Assembly (NCBI RefSeq): GCF_036881825.1
Contig: NZ_JBAJMW010000001.1
Location: 434,001 to 498,000, forward strand
From: Tersicoccus mangrovi
GTDB lineage: Bacteria; Actinomycetota; Actinomycetes; Actinomycetales; Micrococcaceae
Direction of reading: 5' to 3'
DNA length: 64,000 nucleotides
Part shown: in pieces, positions 16,440-24,761 of the stretch
Layout: every line of letters starts with the position of its first letter
How positions within the stretch are numbered: the first letter of the stretch is position 1
Program-made: the position numbers and the translations under genes
The notes under the pieces: model-generated
Seen by the model: the letters and a program-made list of their open reading frames with translations, nothing else
What the model was told of the DNA's origin: nothing
Databases searched by the model: none

Positions 16440-16700
16440 TCAGCCGGTCGTGAGGAGACGGCGCAGGCGGACCGGGTCGATGCGCCAGAAATCGCGCTGC
16501 ACCCCGTCGATCAGCACGACGGGGATCTCCTCGCCGAATCGCGCGGTCGCCTCGGCGTCACCGTCGATGGACCGCTCCGTCCAGTCGAGGCCGAGCGAGG
16601 CGGTCACGTCGGCCACCACGGCGCGCGCGTCGTCGCACAGGTGGCACCCCGGACGGGTCAGCAGGACCACCTCGGGCGAGCGTGCGCCGGTCGCGGTCAT
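16440..16700 (-). CDS. Glutaredoxin-like thiol protein
   Basis: An 86-residue glutaredoxin-family protein with a CHLC active site (TRPGCHLCDDA, residues 18-21), the cis-Pro segment EEIPVVLIDG, and a C-terminal helix. This is the short DUF836/NrdH-like type often found beside redox-sensing regulators in Actinobacteria; the electron donor is not evident. ATG 16700 follows GGAGGAGG. It lies downstream of bS22 on the same strand, beyond a hairpin, so it may have its own promoter. Confidence 0.9.
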   Translation of the reverse strand: MTATGARSPEVVLLTRPGCHLCDDARAVVADVTASLGLDWTERSIDGDAEATARFGEEIPVVLIDGVQRDFWRIDPVRLRRLLTTG

Positions 16701-16760
16701 CGGTTCCTCCTCCGGTCTCGGACGGCGGGGAAGCGGGCCGTCATCGGCCCGCAACGCAGT

Positions 16761-16793
16761 CGAGCGCCGGCCCAGGTGTGGGTCCGGCGCTCG
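16761..16793 (-). terminator. Hairpin terminator after the bS22 gene
   Basis: Perfect 10-bp arms CGAGCGCCGG and CCGGCGCTCG, 18 bp beyond the bS22 stop on the minus strand. Confidence 0.7.
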
Positions 16794-16810
16794 ATGACAG
16801 GTCGCGTCGC

Positions 16811-16909
16811 TTACTTCTTGTTGCGGCGCTGGTGACGGGTCTTGCGCAGCAGCTTGCGGTGCTTCTTCTTGGCCATCCGCTTGCGGCGCTTCTTGATGAC
16901 GGAACCCAC
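16811..16909 (-). CDS. Small ribosomal subunit protein bS22 (AURKAIP1/COX24 domain)
   Basis: A 32-residue, extremely basic protein, MGSVIKKRRKRMAKKKHRKL and 12 more residues ending RRNKK. It matches the actinobacterial small-subunit protein bS22, which binds 16S rRNA near the decoding region. The start is GTG 16909 with GGAGG six bases upstream. It is too short for most gene callers. Its neighbour, the excisionase-like HTH gene, is the same as in mycobacteria. Confidence 0.92.
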   Translation of the reverse strand: MGSVIKKRRKRMAKKKHRKLLRKTRHQRRNKK

Positions 16910-17093
16910 GTGTCCTCCACTCGTTCGATGTCTGTTGACGGTCCGGTGACCGCTGCGGGCACACGCTGATGCCCGTCGCCGTGCCGGCGGTTCCCCTCAA
17001 GGGTACCCGCATCACCGGTTCCGGCCGTCACCGGGCGGTCGTCCCCACGTCACCGCCCGTTCGTCGCTCGCGACTGCCCGGGGGCGGTCACGC

Positions 17094-17303
17094 TCAGGCC
17101 GTGTCGACGTCCGGCATGCCTGCGGGGCGCAGGTAGTCGGTGACGGCGGACTCGGGGACCCGGTAGGAGCGGCCGAACTGCACCGCGGGCAGGTCGCCGG
17201 CGTGGATGAGTCGGTAGACGGTCATCTTCGAGACCCGCATCATGTCGGCGACTTCCGCCACGGTCAGGAACTTCACGTTGGCGAAGTTCTGCTCTGGAGC
17301 CAT
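17094..17303 (-). CDS. Excisionase-like helix-turn-helix protein
   Basis: A 69-residue MerR/excisionase-type winged-helix protein: FLTVAEVADMMRVSKMTVYR, then LIHAGDLPAVQFGRSYRVPE. It is almost entirely DNA-binding domain. It resembles the conserved protein beside bS22 and proC in mycobacteria. Despite the family name, no phage genes are nearby, so it is probably a housekeeping regulator. ATG 17303 (MAPEQNFANVKF) was chosen over an upstream in-frame ATG at 17360 because the HTH should be near the N-terminus. Confidence 0.88.
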   Translation of the reverse strand: MAPEQNFANVKFLTVAEVADMMRVSKMTVYRLIHAGDLPAVQFGRSYRVPESAVTDYLRPAGMPDVDTA

Positions 17304-17506
17304 CTCCCCTGTCCCTCTCTGTGCGCGACGAACGGTCCCATGCACGGGTGTGTTCGACACGCCGGGGACGGTGCTCTCGCCACTCTAGTGGCTGGCGTGG
17401 CAGAAGTGAAAGCGAGCAGGGTAACGCGTGCGGAAGACGCGAGCGTGACGACACGCTGATCCGCGTGTCACCTCCACGGGCCGGCCTCGGGCTGGAGGTT
17501 CCTCCG

Positions 17507-18127
17507 TCAGTACCGGCCGTTGCGGCGGCGAAGGCGGGGGATGTTGGCGATCATCTCGGCCGCGCGGCCGGCGGCCCGGCCCACGGTGCGTCCGATGGGC
17601 GAGGACCCGTCCTCGTCGGTGGTCTCGGGCGTCTCCCCCGGCGCGGCCGGTCGACGCGACCCCGCGTACGCCGTACCGGACGTCGCCCGGGCGGCCACCC
17701 CGGCCTCGGTGGCACGCCGGCCCCCGTCCGTCGTCTCCCCCGCGGGCGTCACGGCGACCACGGGTGCCGGCATGAACTCCCCGATCCACCGCGCGGCCTC
17801 CTGCAGGGGTTCAAGCCGGATCGAGTAGAGCCGGCGCTGGCCGGAGGCGCGCATCCGCACGAGGCCGCCCTCGCGCAGGGTGCGCAGGTGCTTGGACACG
17901 GTCGGCTGGCTGACGGCGAGTTCGATGACGAGGTCTCCGACCGATTTCTCCTGCCCGCGCAGCGCGGTCAGGAGCCGACGGCGGGTGGGGTCGGCCAGCA
18001 CCGCGTACACGTCGGCGGTCCGCCCGTCCGGGCGGGGGGACGCCGAGGGCGCCGCACTGGGTCGAGGCGCACTCGGCACCGGCACGGGGGTGGTGCCGGC
18101 GGAGTCGTCGTCCAGGGACTGGGCCAT
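17507..18127 (-). CDS. ArsR-type winged-helix regulator with Pro/Thr-rich tail
   Basis: A 206-residue regulator. Residues 35-115 are an ArsR-type winged helix (YAVLADPTRRRLLTAL, then ELAVSQPTVSKHLRTLREGG and RRLYSIRLEPL). The flanks are low-complexity Ala/Pro/Thr-rich, ending in a basic tail. No metal-binding CxC is visible in the recognition helix, so metal sensing is not supported. It starts 13 bp after acuC on the same strand, so they are probably one transcript. Confidence 0.88.
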   Translation of the reverse strand: MAQSLDDDSAGTTPVPVPSAPRPSAAPSASPRPDGRTADVYAVLADPTRRRLLTALRGQEKSVGDLVIELAVSQPTVSKHLRTLREGGLVRMRASGQRRLYSIRLEPLQEAARWIGEFMPAPVVAVTPAGETTDGGRRATEAGVAARATSGTAYAGSRRPAAPGETPETTDEDGSSPIGRTVGRAAGRAAEMIANIPRLRRRNGRY

Positions 18128-18140
18128 CAGTGCCTCCCGC

Positions 18141-19343
18141 TCAGTCGAACCACGGGTCCAGGCCGTGCAGCGGGAACAGCTCCTTGCGGGTGGCCATCAC
18201 GGCGCGGTCCACGTCGTCGTTCGGGTCGTAGCCGACCTCCCAGGAGCGCCACCACAGGTCCACGTCGTCCGTCATCCACAGCGGCGCCTCCTTGCCGTAG
18301 CGCTCGAGCACGTACTCCTGCCAGGCCCGCGGCGTCGGCGCCTGGACCGGGACGGGCTCGCCCGTGACGATGCCGACGAGGTGGGCCCACGCGCGCGGGA
18401 CGACGGCGGTCGTGCTGTAGCCGCCGCCTCCGGTCGCGAGCCAGCGGCCCTCGCACAGGTCGGTGGCGAGGTCGCGGATGTCGAGGGCCACCTGGCGCTG
18501 CGCGTCGACGCTGGTGCGCAGGTCCGTCAGGGGGTCCTGGAAGTGACTGTCGCACCCGTGCTGGCTGACGATCACCTCGGGCGCGAACGCGCGCGCCAGT
18601 TGCGGGACGACGGCGTGGAAGGCGCGCAGCCACGCCCCGTCGCCCGTGGTCGGGGGGAGCGCGACGTTGACCGCGGAGCCCTGCGCGTCGGGGCCGCCGA
18701 TGTCGTTGGCGAACCCGGTGCCGGGGAAGAGGGCGAGCCCGGTCTCGTGCAGCGAGATCGTCATGACCCGCGGCTCGTCCCAGAAGATGCTCTCGGTGCC
18801 GTCCCCGTGGTGCGCGTCGACGTCGACGTAGAGGACCCGGGACACGCCCCGGTCCAGCAGTCGGGCGACCGCGGCGGCGGCGTCGTTGTAGATGCAGAAG
18901 CCGCTCGCCCGGTGCCGCGCGGCGTGGTGCATGCCGCCCGCGAAGTTGACCGCCCGGGTGACGGTGCCGTCGGCGACGGCGTCGGCGGCCTGCAGGGAGC
19001 CGCCGACGATCCGGGCACTGGCGTCGTGCATGCCCGCGAACGCCGGGTCGTCCGTGGTGCCGAGGCCGCGCGTCTCGTCCGGGACGCTCGGATCGTCGCT
19101 GACGCGGCGGACGGCGTCGATGTACTCGGGGTCGTGCACGGTGGCGAGCTCGGCGTCGGAGGCCACGTGCGGGGCGAGCCGCTGGACGCCGTCGCGGGCG
19201 AACAGGCCGAGCTCCGTCGCGAGCCGCGCGGTCAGGTCCAGCCGGCTCGGGTGCATCGGGTGCTGCTCGCCGAAGTTGTACGCGGTCAAGGACTCGTCCC
19301 ACACGACGGCGGAAGCGTCGCTGCTGCCCGGTCGGTCCCTCAC
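18141..19343 (-). CDS. acuC: Acetoin utilization protein AcuC / class I histone deacetylase-like
   Basis: A 400-residue arginase/deacetylase-fold zinc enzyme. AcuC removes acetyl groups from lysines and is known to activate acetyl-CoA synthetase. Motifs are NFAGGMHHAARHRASGFCIYND, the zinc-site YVDVDAHHGDG, HETGLALFPGTG and VSQHGCDSHFQDPL. The start is GTG 19343, seven bases after TAGGGT, consistent with a leaderless mRNA; the longer frame to 19487 lacks family similarity. It is co-oriented with the ArsR gene and divergent from trkH. An acs gene is 26 kb away. Confidence 0.92.
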   Translation of the reverse strand: MRDRPGSSDASAVVWDESLTAYNFGEQHPMHPSRLDLTARLATELGLFARDGVQRLAPHVASDAELATVHDPEYIDAVRRVSDDPSVPDETRGLGTTDDPAFAGMHDASARIVGGSLQAADAVADGTVTRAVNFAGGMHHAARHRASGFCIYNDAAAAVARLLDRGVSRVLYVDVDAHHGDGTESIFWDEPRVMTISLHETGLALFPGTGFANDIGGPDAQGSAVNVALPPTTGDGAWLRAFHAVVPQLARAFAPEVIVSQHGCDSHFQDPLTDLRTSVDAQRQVALDIRDLATDLCEGRWLATGGGGYSTTAVVPRAWAHLVGIVTGEPVPVQAPTPRAWQEYVLERYGKEAPLWMTDDVDLWWRSWEVGYDPNDDVDRAVMATRKELFPLHGLDPWFD

Positions 19344-19350
19344 CGTCCCT

Positions 19351-19356
19351 ACCCTA
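19351..19356 (-). promoter_or_regulatory. -10 element upstream of acuC
   Basis: TAGGGT on the minus strand ends seven bases before the GTG start. Confidence 0.5.
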
Positions 19357-19404
19357 CGGGGCGAGCCCGCCGGTCGTGCCTCCCCCGTTGCGCGCGCAAG
19401 CGTG

Positions 19405-19410
19405 GACAAT
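19405..19410 (+). promoter_or_regulatory. -10 element upstream of trkH
   Basis: GACAAT ends seven bases before ATG 19418. The same hexamer and spacing occur at the helicase gene (30804). Confidence 0.5.
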
Positions 19411-19417
19411 GGAGGCG

Positions 19418-20827
19418 ATGGCCACCACCCGCACCCCCTGGACGAGGGACGACGACCGCAGCCCGTTCTGGCTGCTGTCGGTCGCACGTGACGCCGTCGA
19501 CCGCCTCGCAGGCAGTTCCCCGGCGCGCCTGGCGCTCATCACCTTCGCCTGCATCGTGCTCGTGTTCACCGGCCTGCTCTCGCTGCCGTGGGCCGCCGCC
19601 AGCGGCCGGGTGACCCCGCTGCACGATGCCCTGTTCACCGCCGTCTCCGCGGTGTGCGTGACGGGCCTGACGGTCGTCTCCACGGCCACGCACTGGTCCG
19701 CGTTCGGCCAGATCGTCATCCTGCTCGCGATCCAGATCGGCGGCCTGGGCGTGCTCACCCTCGCCTCCATCCTGGCGATGGCGGTCAGCCGGCGGCTCGG
19801 GGTGCGCGGAAAGCTGATCGCCCTCGAGGAGATGAACATCGGCCGGCTCGGCGAGGTCGGCGCACTGCTGCGGATCGTCGTGGCGACGTCGGCGACGATC
19901 GAGCTCGCCATCGCCGTCATCCTCGCGCCGCGGTTCATGATGCTCGGCGAGCCGCTCGGCCAGGCCGTCTGGCACGCCGTGTTCTACGCGATCTCGGCGT
20001 TCAACAACGCCGGCTTCACCCCCCACAGCGACGGGATCGTCCCCTACGGCGAGGACCCGTGGATCCTGCTCCCCCTGATGGCCGGCGTGTTCATCGGCTC
20101 CCTCGGCTTCCCCGTGATCATGGTGCTGCTGTTCACGCGGGCTCGGTTCCACGCGTGGACGCTGCACGCGAAGCTGACCGTCGAGGTGTCGGTCATCCTC
20201 CTCGTTCTCGGCTCGATCGCGTGGGGCGCGTTCGAGTGGTCCAACCCCGGCACCATCGGCTCGATGAACACCGCGGACAAGATCCTGCACTCGGTGTTCG
20301 CGTCGGTCATGACCCGTTCGGGCGGCTTCAACCTCGTCGACATGAACCACCTCGACCAGACGTCGGTGCTCGTGACGGACGCCCTCATGTTCGCCGGCGG
20401 CGGCTCCGCGTCCACGGCCGGCGGCATCAAGGTGACGACGATCGCCGTCGTCGTCCTCGCCATCGTCGCCGAGGCCCGGGGCGACGCCGACGTGCGCAGC
20501 CACGGGCGCACCATCCCGCCGTCGGCGATGCGGGTGGCCATGGCCGTCATCGCCATCAGTGCGACCATGGTGATGGTCGCGACGGCGGTGCTGCTGCAGA
20601 TCAGCGGGCAGTCCCTGGACCGGGTGCTGTTCGAGGTGATCTCCGCGTTCGCCACCTGCGGGCTGAGCAACGGCCTGTCCGCGGAGCTCTCGCCGGTGGG
20701 CAAGGACGTGCTCTCGGTGCTCATGTTCCTCGGCCGCATGGGGCCGATCACCGTCTCGACGGCGCTCGCCCTGCGCCAGCGCCGCACCCTCTACCACTTC
20801 CCCGAAGAGAGGCCCATCCTTGGCTGA
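19418..20827 (+). CDS. trkH: TrkH family potassium uptake protein
   Basis: A 469-residue membrane subunit of a Trk/Ktr K+ uptake system. It has about ten hydrophobic segments and the four selectivity-type loops of the family, among them TAVSAVCVTGLTVVST, ISAFNNAGFTPHSDG, MTRSGGFNLVD and ISAFATCGLSNGLS. ATG 19418 (MATTRTPWTRDD) is preferred for its -10 spacing; ATG 19409 is in frame too. The stop overlaps trkA by eight bases, so channel and gating subunit are co-translated. Confidence 0.94.
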   Translation: MATTRTPWTRDDDRSPFWLLSVARDAVDRLAGSSPARLALITFACIVLVFTGLLSLPWAAASGRVTPLHDALFTAVSAVCVTGLTVVSTATHWSAFGQIVILLAIQIGGLGVLTLASILAMAVSRRLGVRGKLIALEEMNIGRLGEVGALLRIVVATSATIELAIAVILAPRFMMLGEPLGQAVWHAVFYAISAFNNAGFTPHSDGIVPYGEDPWILLPLMAGVFIGSLGFPVIMVLLFTRARFHAWTLHAKLTVEVSVILLVLGSIAWGAFEWSNPGTIGSMNTADKILHSVFASVMTRSGGFNLVDMNHLDQTSVLVTDALMFAGGGSASTAGGIKVTTIAVVVLAIVAEARGDADVRSHGRTIPPSAMRVAMAVIAISATMVMVATAVLLQISGQSLDRVLFEVISAFATCGLSNGLSAELSPVGKDVLSVLMFLGRMGPITVSTALALRQRRTLYHFPEERPILG

Positions 20828-21488
20828 CCGCCCCGCCCACAACCAGCCGGTGCTCGTAATCGGCCTCGGCCGGTTCGGGTCCGCCACGGCCGACCAGCTC
20901 GTCAAGCAGGGCCGCGAGGTGCTCGCGATCGAGCGCGACCCCGTGCTCGTGCAGAAGTGGGCGGGCACGCTCACGCACGTCGTCGACGCGGACGCCACCG
21001 ACATCGACGCGCTGCGCCAGCTCGGCGCGCAGGAGTTCAACTCCGCGGTCGTGGGCGTGGGGACGTCCATCGAGTCGTCCGTGCTGATCACCGTGAACCT
21101 CGTGGACCTCGGCGTCGAGCACCTGTGGGTCAAGGCGATCACCCCGGCGCACGGCAAGATCCTCTCCCGCATCGGCGCGAACCACGTGATCTACCCCGAG
21201 GCCGACGCCGGCCGACGCGCCGCCCACCTGGTCTCCGGGCGGCTGCTGGACTACATCGAGTTCGACGACGACTTCGCGATCGTCAAGATGCGGCCACCGC
21301 GCGAGACCCAGGGCTTCACCATCCGGGAGGCGTCCGTGCGGAAGAAGTACGGCGTGACGATCGTGGGCGTGAAGTCCCCCGGCGAGGACTTCACCTACGC
21401 CACCGGAGACACCAAGGTCTCCGGCCGGGACCTGCTGATCGTCTCGGGCCACGTGGACCTCATCGAGCGGTTCGCCGCGCGCCCGTAG
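20820..21488 (+). CDS. trkA: TrkA/KtrA family potassium uptake regulator
   Basis: A 222-residue cytoplasmic RCK protein gating TrkH. The Rossmann-type RCK_N starts with VLVIGLGRFGSATADQLV and has the acidic ribose contact in VLAIERD. RCK_C covers about residues 140-220. The start is TTG 20820 (MADRPAHNQ) inside the trkH end, with GAGAGG upstream. The gene ends in a GC-rich repeat region facing proC. Confidence 0.94.
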   Translation: MADRPAHNQPVLVIGLGRFGSATADQLVKQGREVLAIERDPVLVQKWAGTLTHVVDADATDIDALRQLGAQEFNSAVVGVGTSIESSVLITVNLVDLGVEHLWVKAITPAHGKILSRIGANHVIYPEADAGRRAAHLVSGRLLDYIEFDDDFAIVKMRPPRETQGFTIREASVRKKYGVTIVGVKSPGEDFTYATGDTKVSGRDLLIVSGHVDLIERFAARP

Positions 21489-21680
21489 GCGCGCCAGCGC
21501 CGACCGGGCGCGCAGACGGCGCAGCCCGTCCGTAGGTGCGCGGGTGTGCCCGGGCGAAGGCGCGCCAGCGCCGTACGCACGGGCAGCAAGCACCGCCCGG
21601 ACGGGCAGACGGCACAGCGCGCCCGTAGGCGCGCCAGCGCCGCACGCACGGGCAGCAAGCACCGCCCGGACGGACGGGCG
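21481..21680. repeat. Three imperfect ~70-bp repeats between trkA and proC
   Basis: The core GGCGCGCCAGCGCCG occurs at about 21488, 21558 and 21628. The last two copies also share a roughly 45-bp flank containing ACGGGCAGCAAGCACCGCCC. Each core folds as GGCGC-GCCA-GCGCC. The region lies between convergent genes and may serve as a terminator in both directions. I see no gene in it. Confidence 0.75.
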
Positions 21681-21695
21681 GGCGTGCCGGCCGGC

Positions 21696-22568
21696 TCAGT
21701 TGCCGGAGAGCTCCTTCGTGATCTCCGCGGCCCGGGCGGCGGCGTCGGCGGTGCCGTGCGCGACGACGTCCCGCAGTCCCTCCCGGTCGAAGGTCGCGAT
21801 CGCCTGCTCGGTGGTGCCCTTCGGGCTGGTGACCTTCCGGCGCAGGGTCGCCGCGTCGTCGTCGGAGGTGCGCATCAGCTCGCCCGCCCCGGACACGGTC
21901 TCCTCCGCAAGCCGCGCGGCCAGCTCCCGGTCCAGGCCCAGCGCCACGCCGGCATCGGTCATCGCCTCGGCGAGGTAGAAGACGTAGGCCGGCCCCGAAC
22001 CGCTGATCGCCGAGACGGCGTCCTGCTGCTCCTCCGGGACGGTCACGACCAGGCCGGAGCCCGCGAGCACACCCTCCACGAGGGCCGTCTGATCGTCCGT
22101 GGCGGACGTACCGGGCGAGACGGCGAGGACGCCGCGCTGCACGCGCGAGGGGGTGTTGGGCATGACGCGCACGACGGGCTGGCCCGCCGGCAGCGCCGCC
22201 TCGATCATGGCGTTGGTCACCGCCGCGGCGACACTGACGACGACGGTGGTCGGTGCGAGGGCGCCGGCGATCTCCCGGGCCATGTCCTCGATGCCCACGG
22301 GCTTGACGCCGAGCACGACGACGTCGGCGCCTTCGACGGCGCGGGCGTTAGCGGCGTCGTCGTCACCCGTGGCGTGCACGGTGATGCCGAAGCGGGAGCG
22401 GAGCTCGTCGGCGCGCTCGGGGCGGCGGACGGTCGCGACGACCGTGCCGGGGTCCTTCCCGGAGGCGAGCACACCGGCGAGGATCGACTCGTTCATCGAC
22501 CCGGTGCCGATGAAGGCCAGGCGGGCGTCGGTCGCGGACGGAACGGGGCTGGTGGTCGTCTCGGTCAT
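21696..22568 (-). CDS. proC: Pyrroline-5-carboxylate reductase
   Basis: A 290-residue NAD(P)H-dependent enzyme for the last step of proline synthesis. It has the N-terminal LAFIGTGSMNESILAGVLASG Rossmann motif, VVLGVKPVGIEDMA, VRVMPNTPSRVQRG, and the C-terminal signature SGSGPAYVFYLAEAMTDAGVALGL. The ATG 22568 start (MTETTTSPVPS) lies seven bases after CACAAT on the minus strand, so it may be leaderless. A longer frame to 22619 has no support. Confidence 0.95.
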   Translation of the reverse strand: MTETTTSPVPSATDARLAFIGTGSMNESILAGVLASGKDPGTVVATVRRPERADELRSRFGITVHATGDDDAANARAVEGADVVVLGVKPVGIEDMAREIAGALAPTTVVVSVAAAVTNAMIEAALPAGQPVVRVMPNTPSRVQRGVLAVSPGTSATDDQTALVEGVLAGSGLVVTVPEEQQDAVSAISGSGPAYVFYLAEAMTDAGVALGLDRELAARLAEETVSGAGELMRTSDDDAATLRRKVTSPKGTTEQAIATFDREGLRDVVAHGTADAAARAAEITKELSGN

Positions 22569-22575
22569 GCAGCCG

Positions 22576-22581
22576 ATTGTG
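22576..22581 (-). promoter_or_regulatory. -10 element upstream of proC
   Basis: CACAAT on the minus strand ends seven bases before the ATG of proC. Confidence 0.5.
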
Positions 22582-22642
22582 CCAGCCACCCGTTGCCAGC
22601 CACTTCTCAGCCGGTGCACGGCCCCGTCACACGTTCGCTTCC

Positions 22643-22757
22643 TACGCTGGTTCTACCTCATGAAGGTGCGAGTGATGATGATGAAGAACCGGGTTGCCCG
22701 ACCTGGTTCGAGGGCCGGTGGCCCGGCCGCTTCGGCGGACCGGACCACCGGCCTTTC
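22643..22757 (+). ncRNA. Candidate small transcript 1 (sRNA or tiny ORF) with terminator
   Basis: On the plus strand, opposite its minus-strand neighbours, lie a -10-like TACGCT (22643-22648), AAGG-N8-ATG (22663-22677) and a nested hairpin. The hairpin has outer arms GGCCGGTGG (22713-22721) and CCACCGGCC (22745-22753), an inner stem closed by a TTCG tetraloop, and TTTCTC after it, as in an intrinsic terminator. An ORF from 22675 starts MMMKNRVARPGSR but runs through the hairpin, so RNA function is at least as likely. A similar unit follows about 200 bp on. Confidence 0.4.
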
Positions 22758-22843
22758 TCGTTGCCGGAGGCTAAACCGCTGACGTTCGACGGACGTCCAG
22801 ACAATCCCCAGACGGTGTCGAGCGGCTGCTCATGCGCCGCCCC

Positions 22844-22973
22844 TACCGTGGGAACTACCTCCTCAAGGTGCGAGAGATGACGGATCGGGCTGCCCCGCCC
22901 GGTCCAGGTGCCGGCGAGCGAAGGACAGCGTGTCTCCCAGCAGCTGTTCCCGCTCGCCGGCACCTTTCGCTTT
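22844..22973 (+). ncRNA. Candidate small transcript 2, similar to transcript 1
   Basis: It repeats the pattern of the first unit: TACCGT (22844-22849), then CTACCTCCTCAAGGTGCGAG, then ATG at 22877 eight bases after AAGG. A perfect 14-bp inverted repeat follows (GGTGCCGGCGAGCG 22907-22920, CGCTCGCCGGCACC 22951-22964) and then TTTCGCTTT. It lies antisense over the 3' end of the isomerase gene, so the hairpin is also coding sequence and may be constrained by that. Confidence 0.35.
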
Positions 22974-23687
22974 CCGGGTCGCGACCTCGGCGATGACCGA
23001 GCCGTCCCAGTCGTTCTCCGCGAGGTACTGCAGCACCGCCGCCGGGTCCTGGTTTCCCTCCCCCGGCAGCAGGTGCTCGTCGCGGTTCTGGGCGCCGGAG
23101 CCGTCCGTCAGGTGGACGTGCCGCAGCCGCGAGCCCAGCTCACGCACCGACTTCACGCTGTTCGACCCCGCACACGCCGCATGGGAGAAGTCCCAGGTGA
23201 CGTGTTCGTACTCCAGTGGTACCGGATCCCAGTGCGGCAGGTACGCCCGGCGGTCCCGGCCACGCACCCGCCACGGGTACATGTTCTCCACCGCGATGGT
23301 GACGCCGTAGTCGGCCATGATCCGCCGGATGCCCGTCGCGAAGTGCTCGGCGTACCCACTCTGCCAGCGGAACGGCGGGTGCACGACGACGGTCGGGGCG
23401 CCCACCTCCGCGGCCATCGCACAGCTGAGCTCGACCTTCGTCCACGCCGTGCCCCACACCTGCTGGGTGAGCAGCAGCGTCGGCGCGTGCACGGAGAGGA
23501 TGGGCAGCTGGTAGTGCTCCCGCAGGTCCCGCAGCCGGGACGGGTCCCGGCTGACGGCGTTGTTCGTGACCATCACCTCGACGCCGTCGTACCCGAGATC
23601 ACGGGCCATCGCGAACGTGTCGACCACGGTGAGCGGGTAGACGGACGAGGACGAGAGTCCGACCGGGATGTCCCGGGGCGCGCTCAC
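22863..23687 (-). CDS. Xylose isomerase-like TIM-barrel sugar phosphate isomerase/epimerase
   Basis: A 274-residue AP-endonuclease-2/xylose-isomerase-like TIM barrel. Features are GLSSSSVYPLTVVDTFAMARDLGYDGVEVM, PILSVHAPTLLL, VVVHPPFRWQSGYAEHF, TIAVENMYPW, a metal-site-like TWDFSHAACAG, and LRHVHLTDGSG. The substrate is unknown. The GTG 23687 start overlaps the Ppx stop (GTGA), so the two are co-translated, an arrangement also seen in mycobacteria. Confidence 0.88.
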   Translation of the reverse strand: MSAPRDIPVGLSSSSVYPLTVVDTFAMARDLGYDGVEVMVTNNAVSRDPSRLRDLREHYQLPILSVHAPTLLLTQQVWGTAWTKVELSCAMAAEVGAPTVVVHPPFRWQSGYAEHFATGIRRIMADYGVTIAVENMYPWRVRGRDRRAYLPHWDPVPLEYEHVTWDFSHAACAGSNSVKSVRELGSRLRHVHLTDGSGAQNRDEHLLPGEGNQDPAAVLQYLAENDWDGSVIAEVATRKAKGAGEREQLLGDTLSFARRHLDRAGQPDPSSLAP

Positions 23688-24715
23688 GCGGTCGGTCCCG
23701 CGGCGGAGGTCGCGGCGGCCGGGCGGCGCAGCTCCTGCGGCAGGCGCCGCTGGTTCTCGTCCCGCCACTCCGACGGGGCGGCACCGGTGATGACCAGCTG
23801 GTCGAGGCGGCGCAGGATCAGCCCCTCGCGCAGCGCCCACGGGCAGATCTGCAGCTGTTCGACGTCGAAGGCGAGCATCGCGGCCTCCGCGACGAGCGCC
23901 CCGGCGAGCACCTGGCGGGCCCGCAGGTCCGAGACGCCGGGCAGGTTGGCCCGGTCCGTCGAGGACATCGCGGACATCCGCTGCGCCCACAGGGACAGAT
24001 CGTGCCGGTCGAGGGTGCGGCGCACGTACGGCCCGGCACCGCTCGGGGCCGCCCCGGCCATCCGGGCCAGGGAGCGGAACGTCTTCGAGGTCCCGGCGAC
24101 CAGGGTCGGCCGCCCGAGCTCGGCGAAGGACTCGACCGCGGGCTTGAGGGTGGCCTTGATGTGCGACCGTAGCGCCTTGACGCTGGCCGCGCTGGGCGGG
24201 TCCTCGGGCAGCCAGTCCCGCGTCAGCCGGCCCGCGCCGAGCGGCACGGAGACGTTGCGGGCGGGCAGCTCGTCGTCACCCATCGCCATCTCGAACGAGC
24301 CGCCGCCGATGTCGAGGTCGAGGATGGTGCCCGCGCCCCAGCCGAACCAGCGTCGGGTGGCGAAGAACGTCACGGCGGCCTCCCGGTCGCCCGGCAGCTC
24401 CATCAGGGTCACCGCGGTCTGCTCGGCGACGGCGTCGAGCACCTCCTGCCCGTTCGTCGCCTCCCGGATCGCCGATGTCGCGAACGCGAGCAGGTCCTCC
24501 GCGCCGTGGTCCCGCGCGACGTCGTGCGCCTCGCGGATGAACCCGACCAGCTCACGCTGACCCTCGGCGGAGATGCGCCCCTCGTCGTCGAGGTAGCGCA
24601 CGAGGGCCAGCGGCCGCTTATGGGACGCGTAGGCGGCCGGCTGAGCGCCCGCGTAGGCGTCGACCAGCAGCAGATGGACGGTGTTGGAGCCGATGTCCAG
24701 GACGCCCAGACGCAA
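23684..24715 (-). CDS. Exopolyphosphatase / pppGpp phosphohydrolase family protein
   Basis: A 343-residue Ppx/GppA-family ASKHA enzyme, acting on polyphosphate or pppGpp. The N-terminal phosphate loop LGVLDIGSNTVHLLLVDA, LAFATSAIREATNG, and the second phosphate motif DLDIGGGSFEMAMG are present. I chose TTG 24715 because AGGAGG lies six bases upstream and the DIGSNT motif is then at residues 6-11, the normal place; the frame extends to 24817 without similarity. Which substrate is used cannot be read from sequence. Confidence 0.9.
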   Translation of the reverse strand: MRLGVLDIGSNTVHLLLVDAYAGAQPAAYASHKRPLALVRYLDDEGRISAEGQRELVGFIREAHDVARDHGAEDLLAFATSAIREATNGQEVLDAVAEQTAVTLMELPGDREAAVTFFATRRWFGWGAGTILDLDIGGGSFEMAMGDDELPARNVSVPLGAGRLTRDWLPEDPPSAASVKALRSHIKATLKPAVESFAELGRPTLVAGTSKTFRSLARMAGAAPSGAGPYVRRTLDRHDLSLWAQRMSAMSSTDRANLPGVSDLRARQVLAGALVAEAAMLAFDVEQLQICPWALREGLILRRLDQLVITGAAPSEWRDENQRRLPQELRRPAAATSAAGPTA

Positions 24716-24761
24716 TGGCCACCTCCTGTCGGGTTGCCCGCGGCCGGCCGCGGGGATGCGG

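Noticed and set aside
17094..17303. Phage excisionase as a sign of a prophage
   Set aside because: No integrase or other phage gene is nearby, and the bS22 neighbour marks it as the conserved actinobacterial chromosomal HTH gene.
22660..22782. Type B ribosomal protein L36 suggested by the start MKVR
   Set aside because: After the first residues there is no match to the conserved VRRRG or VINKKNPR segments, and the frame runs through a terminator.
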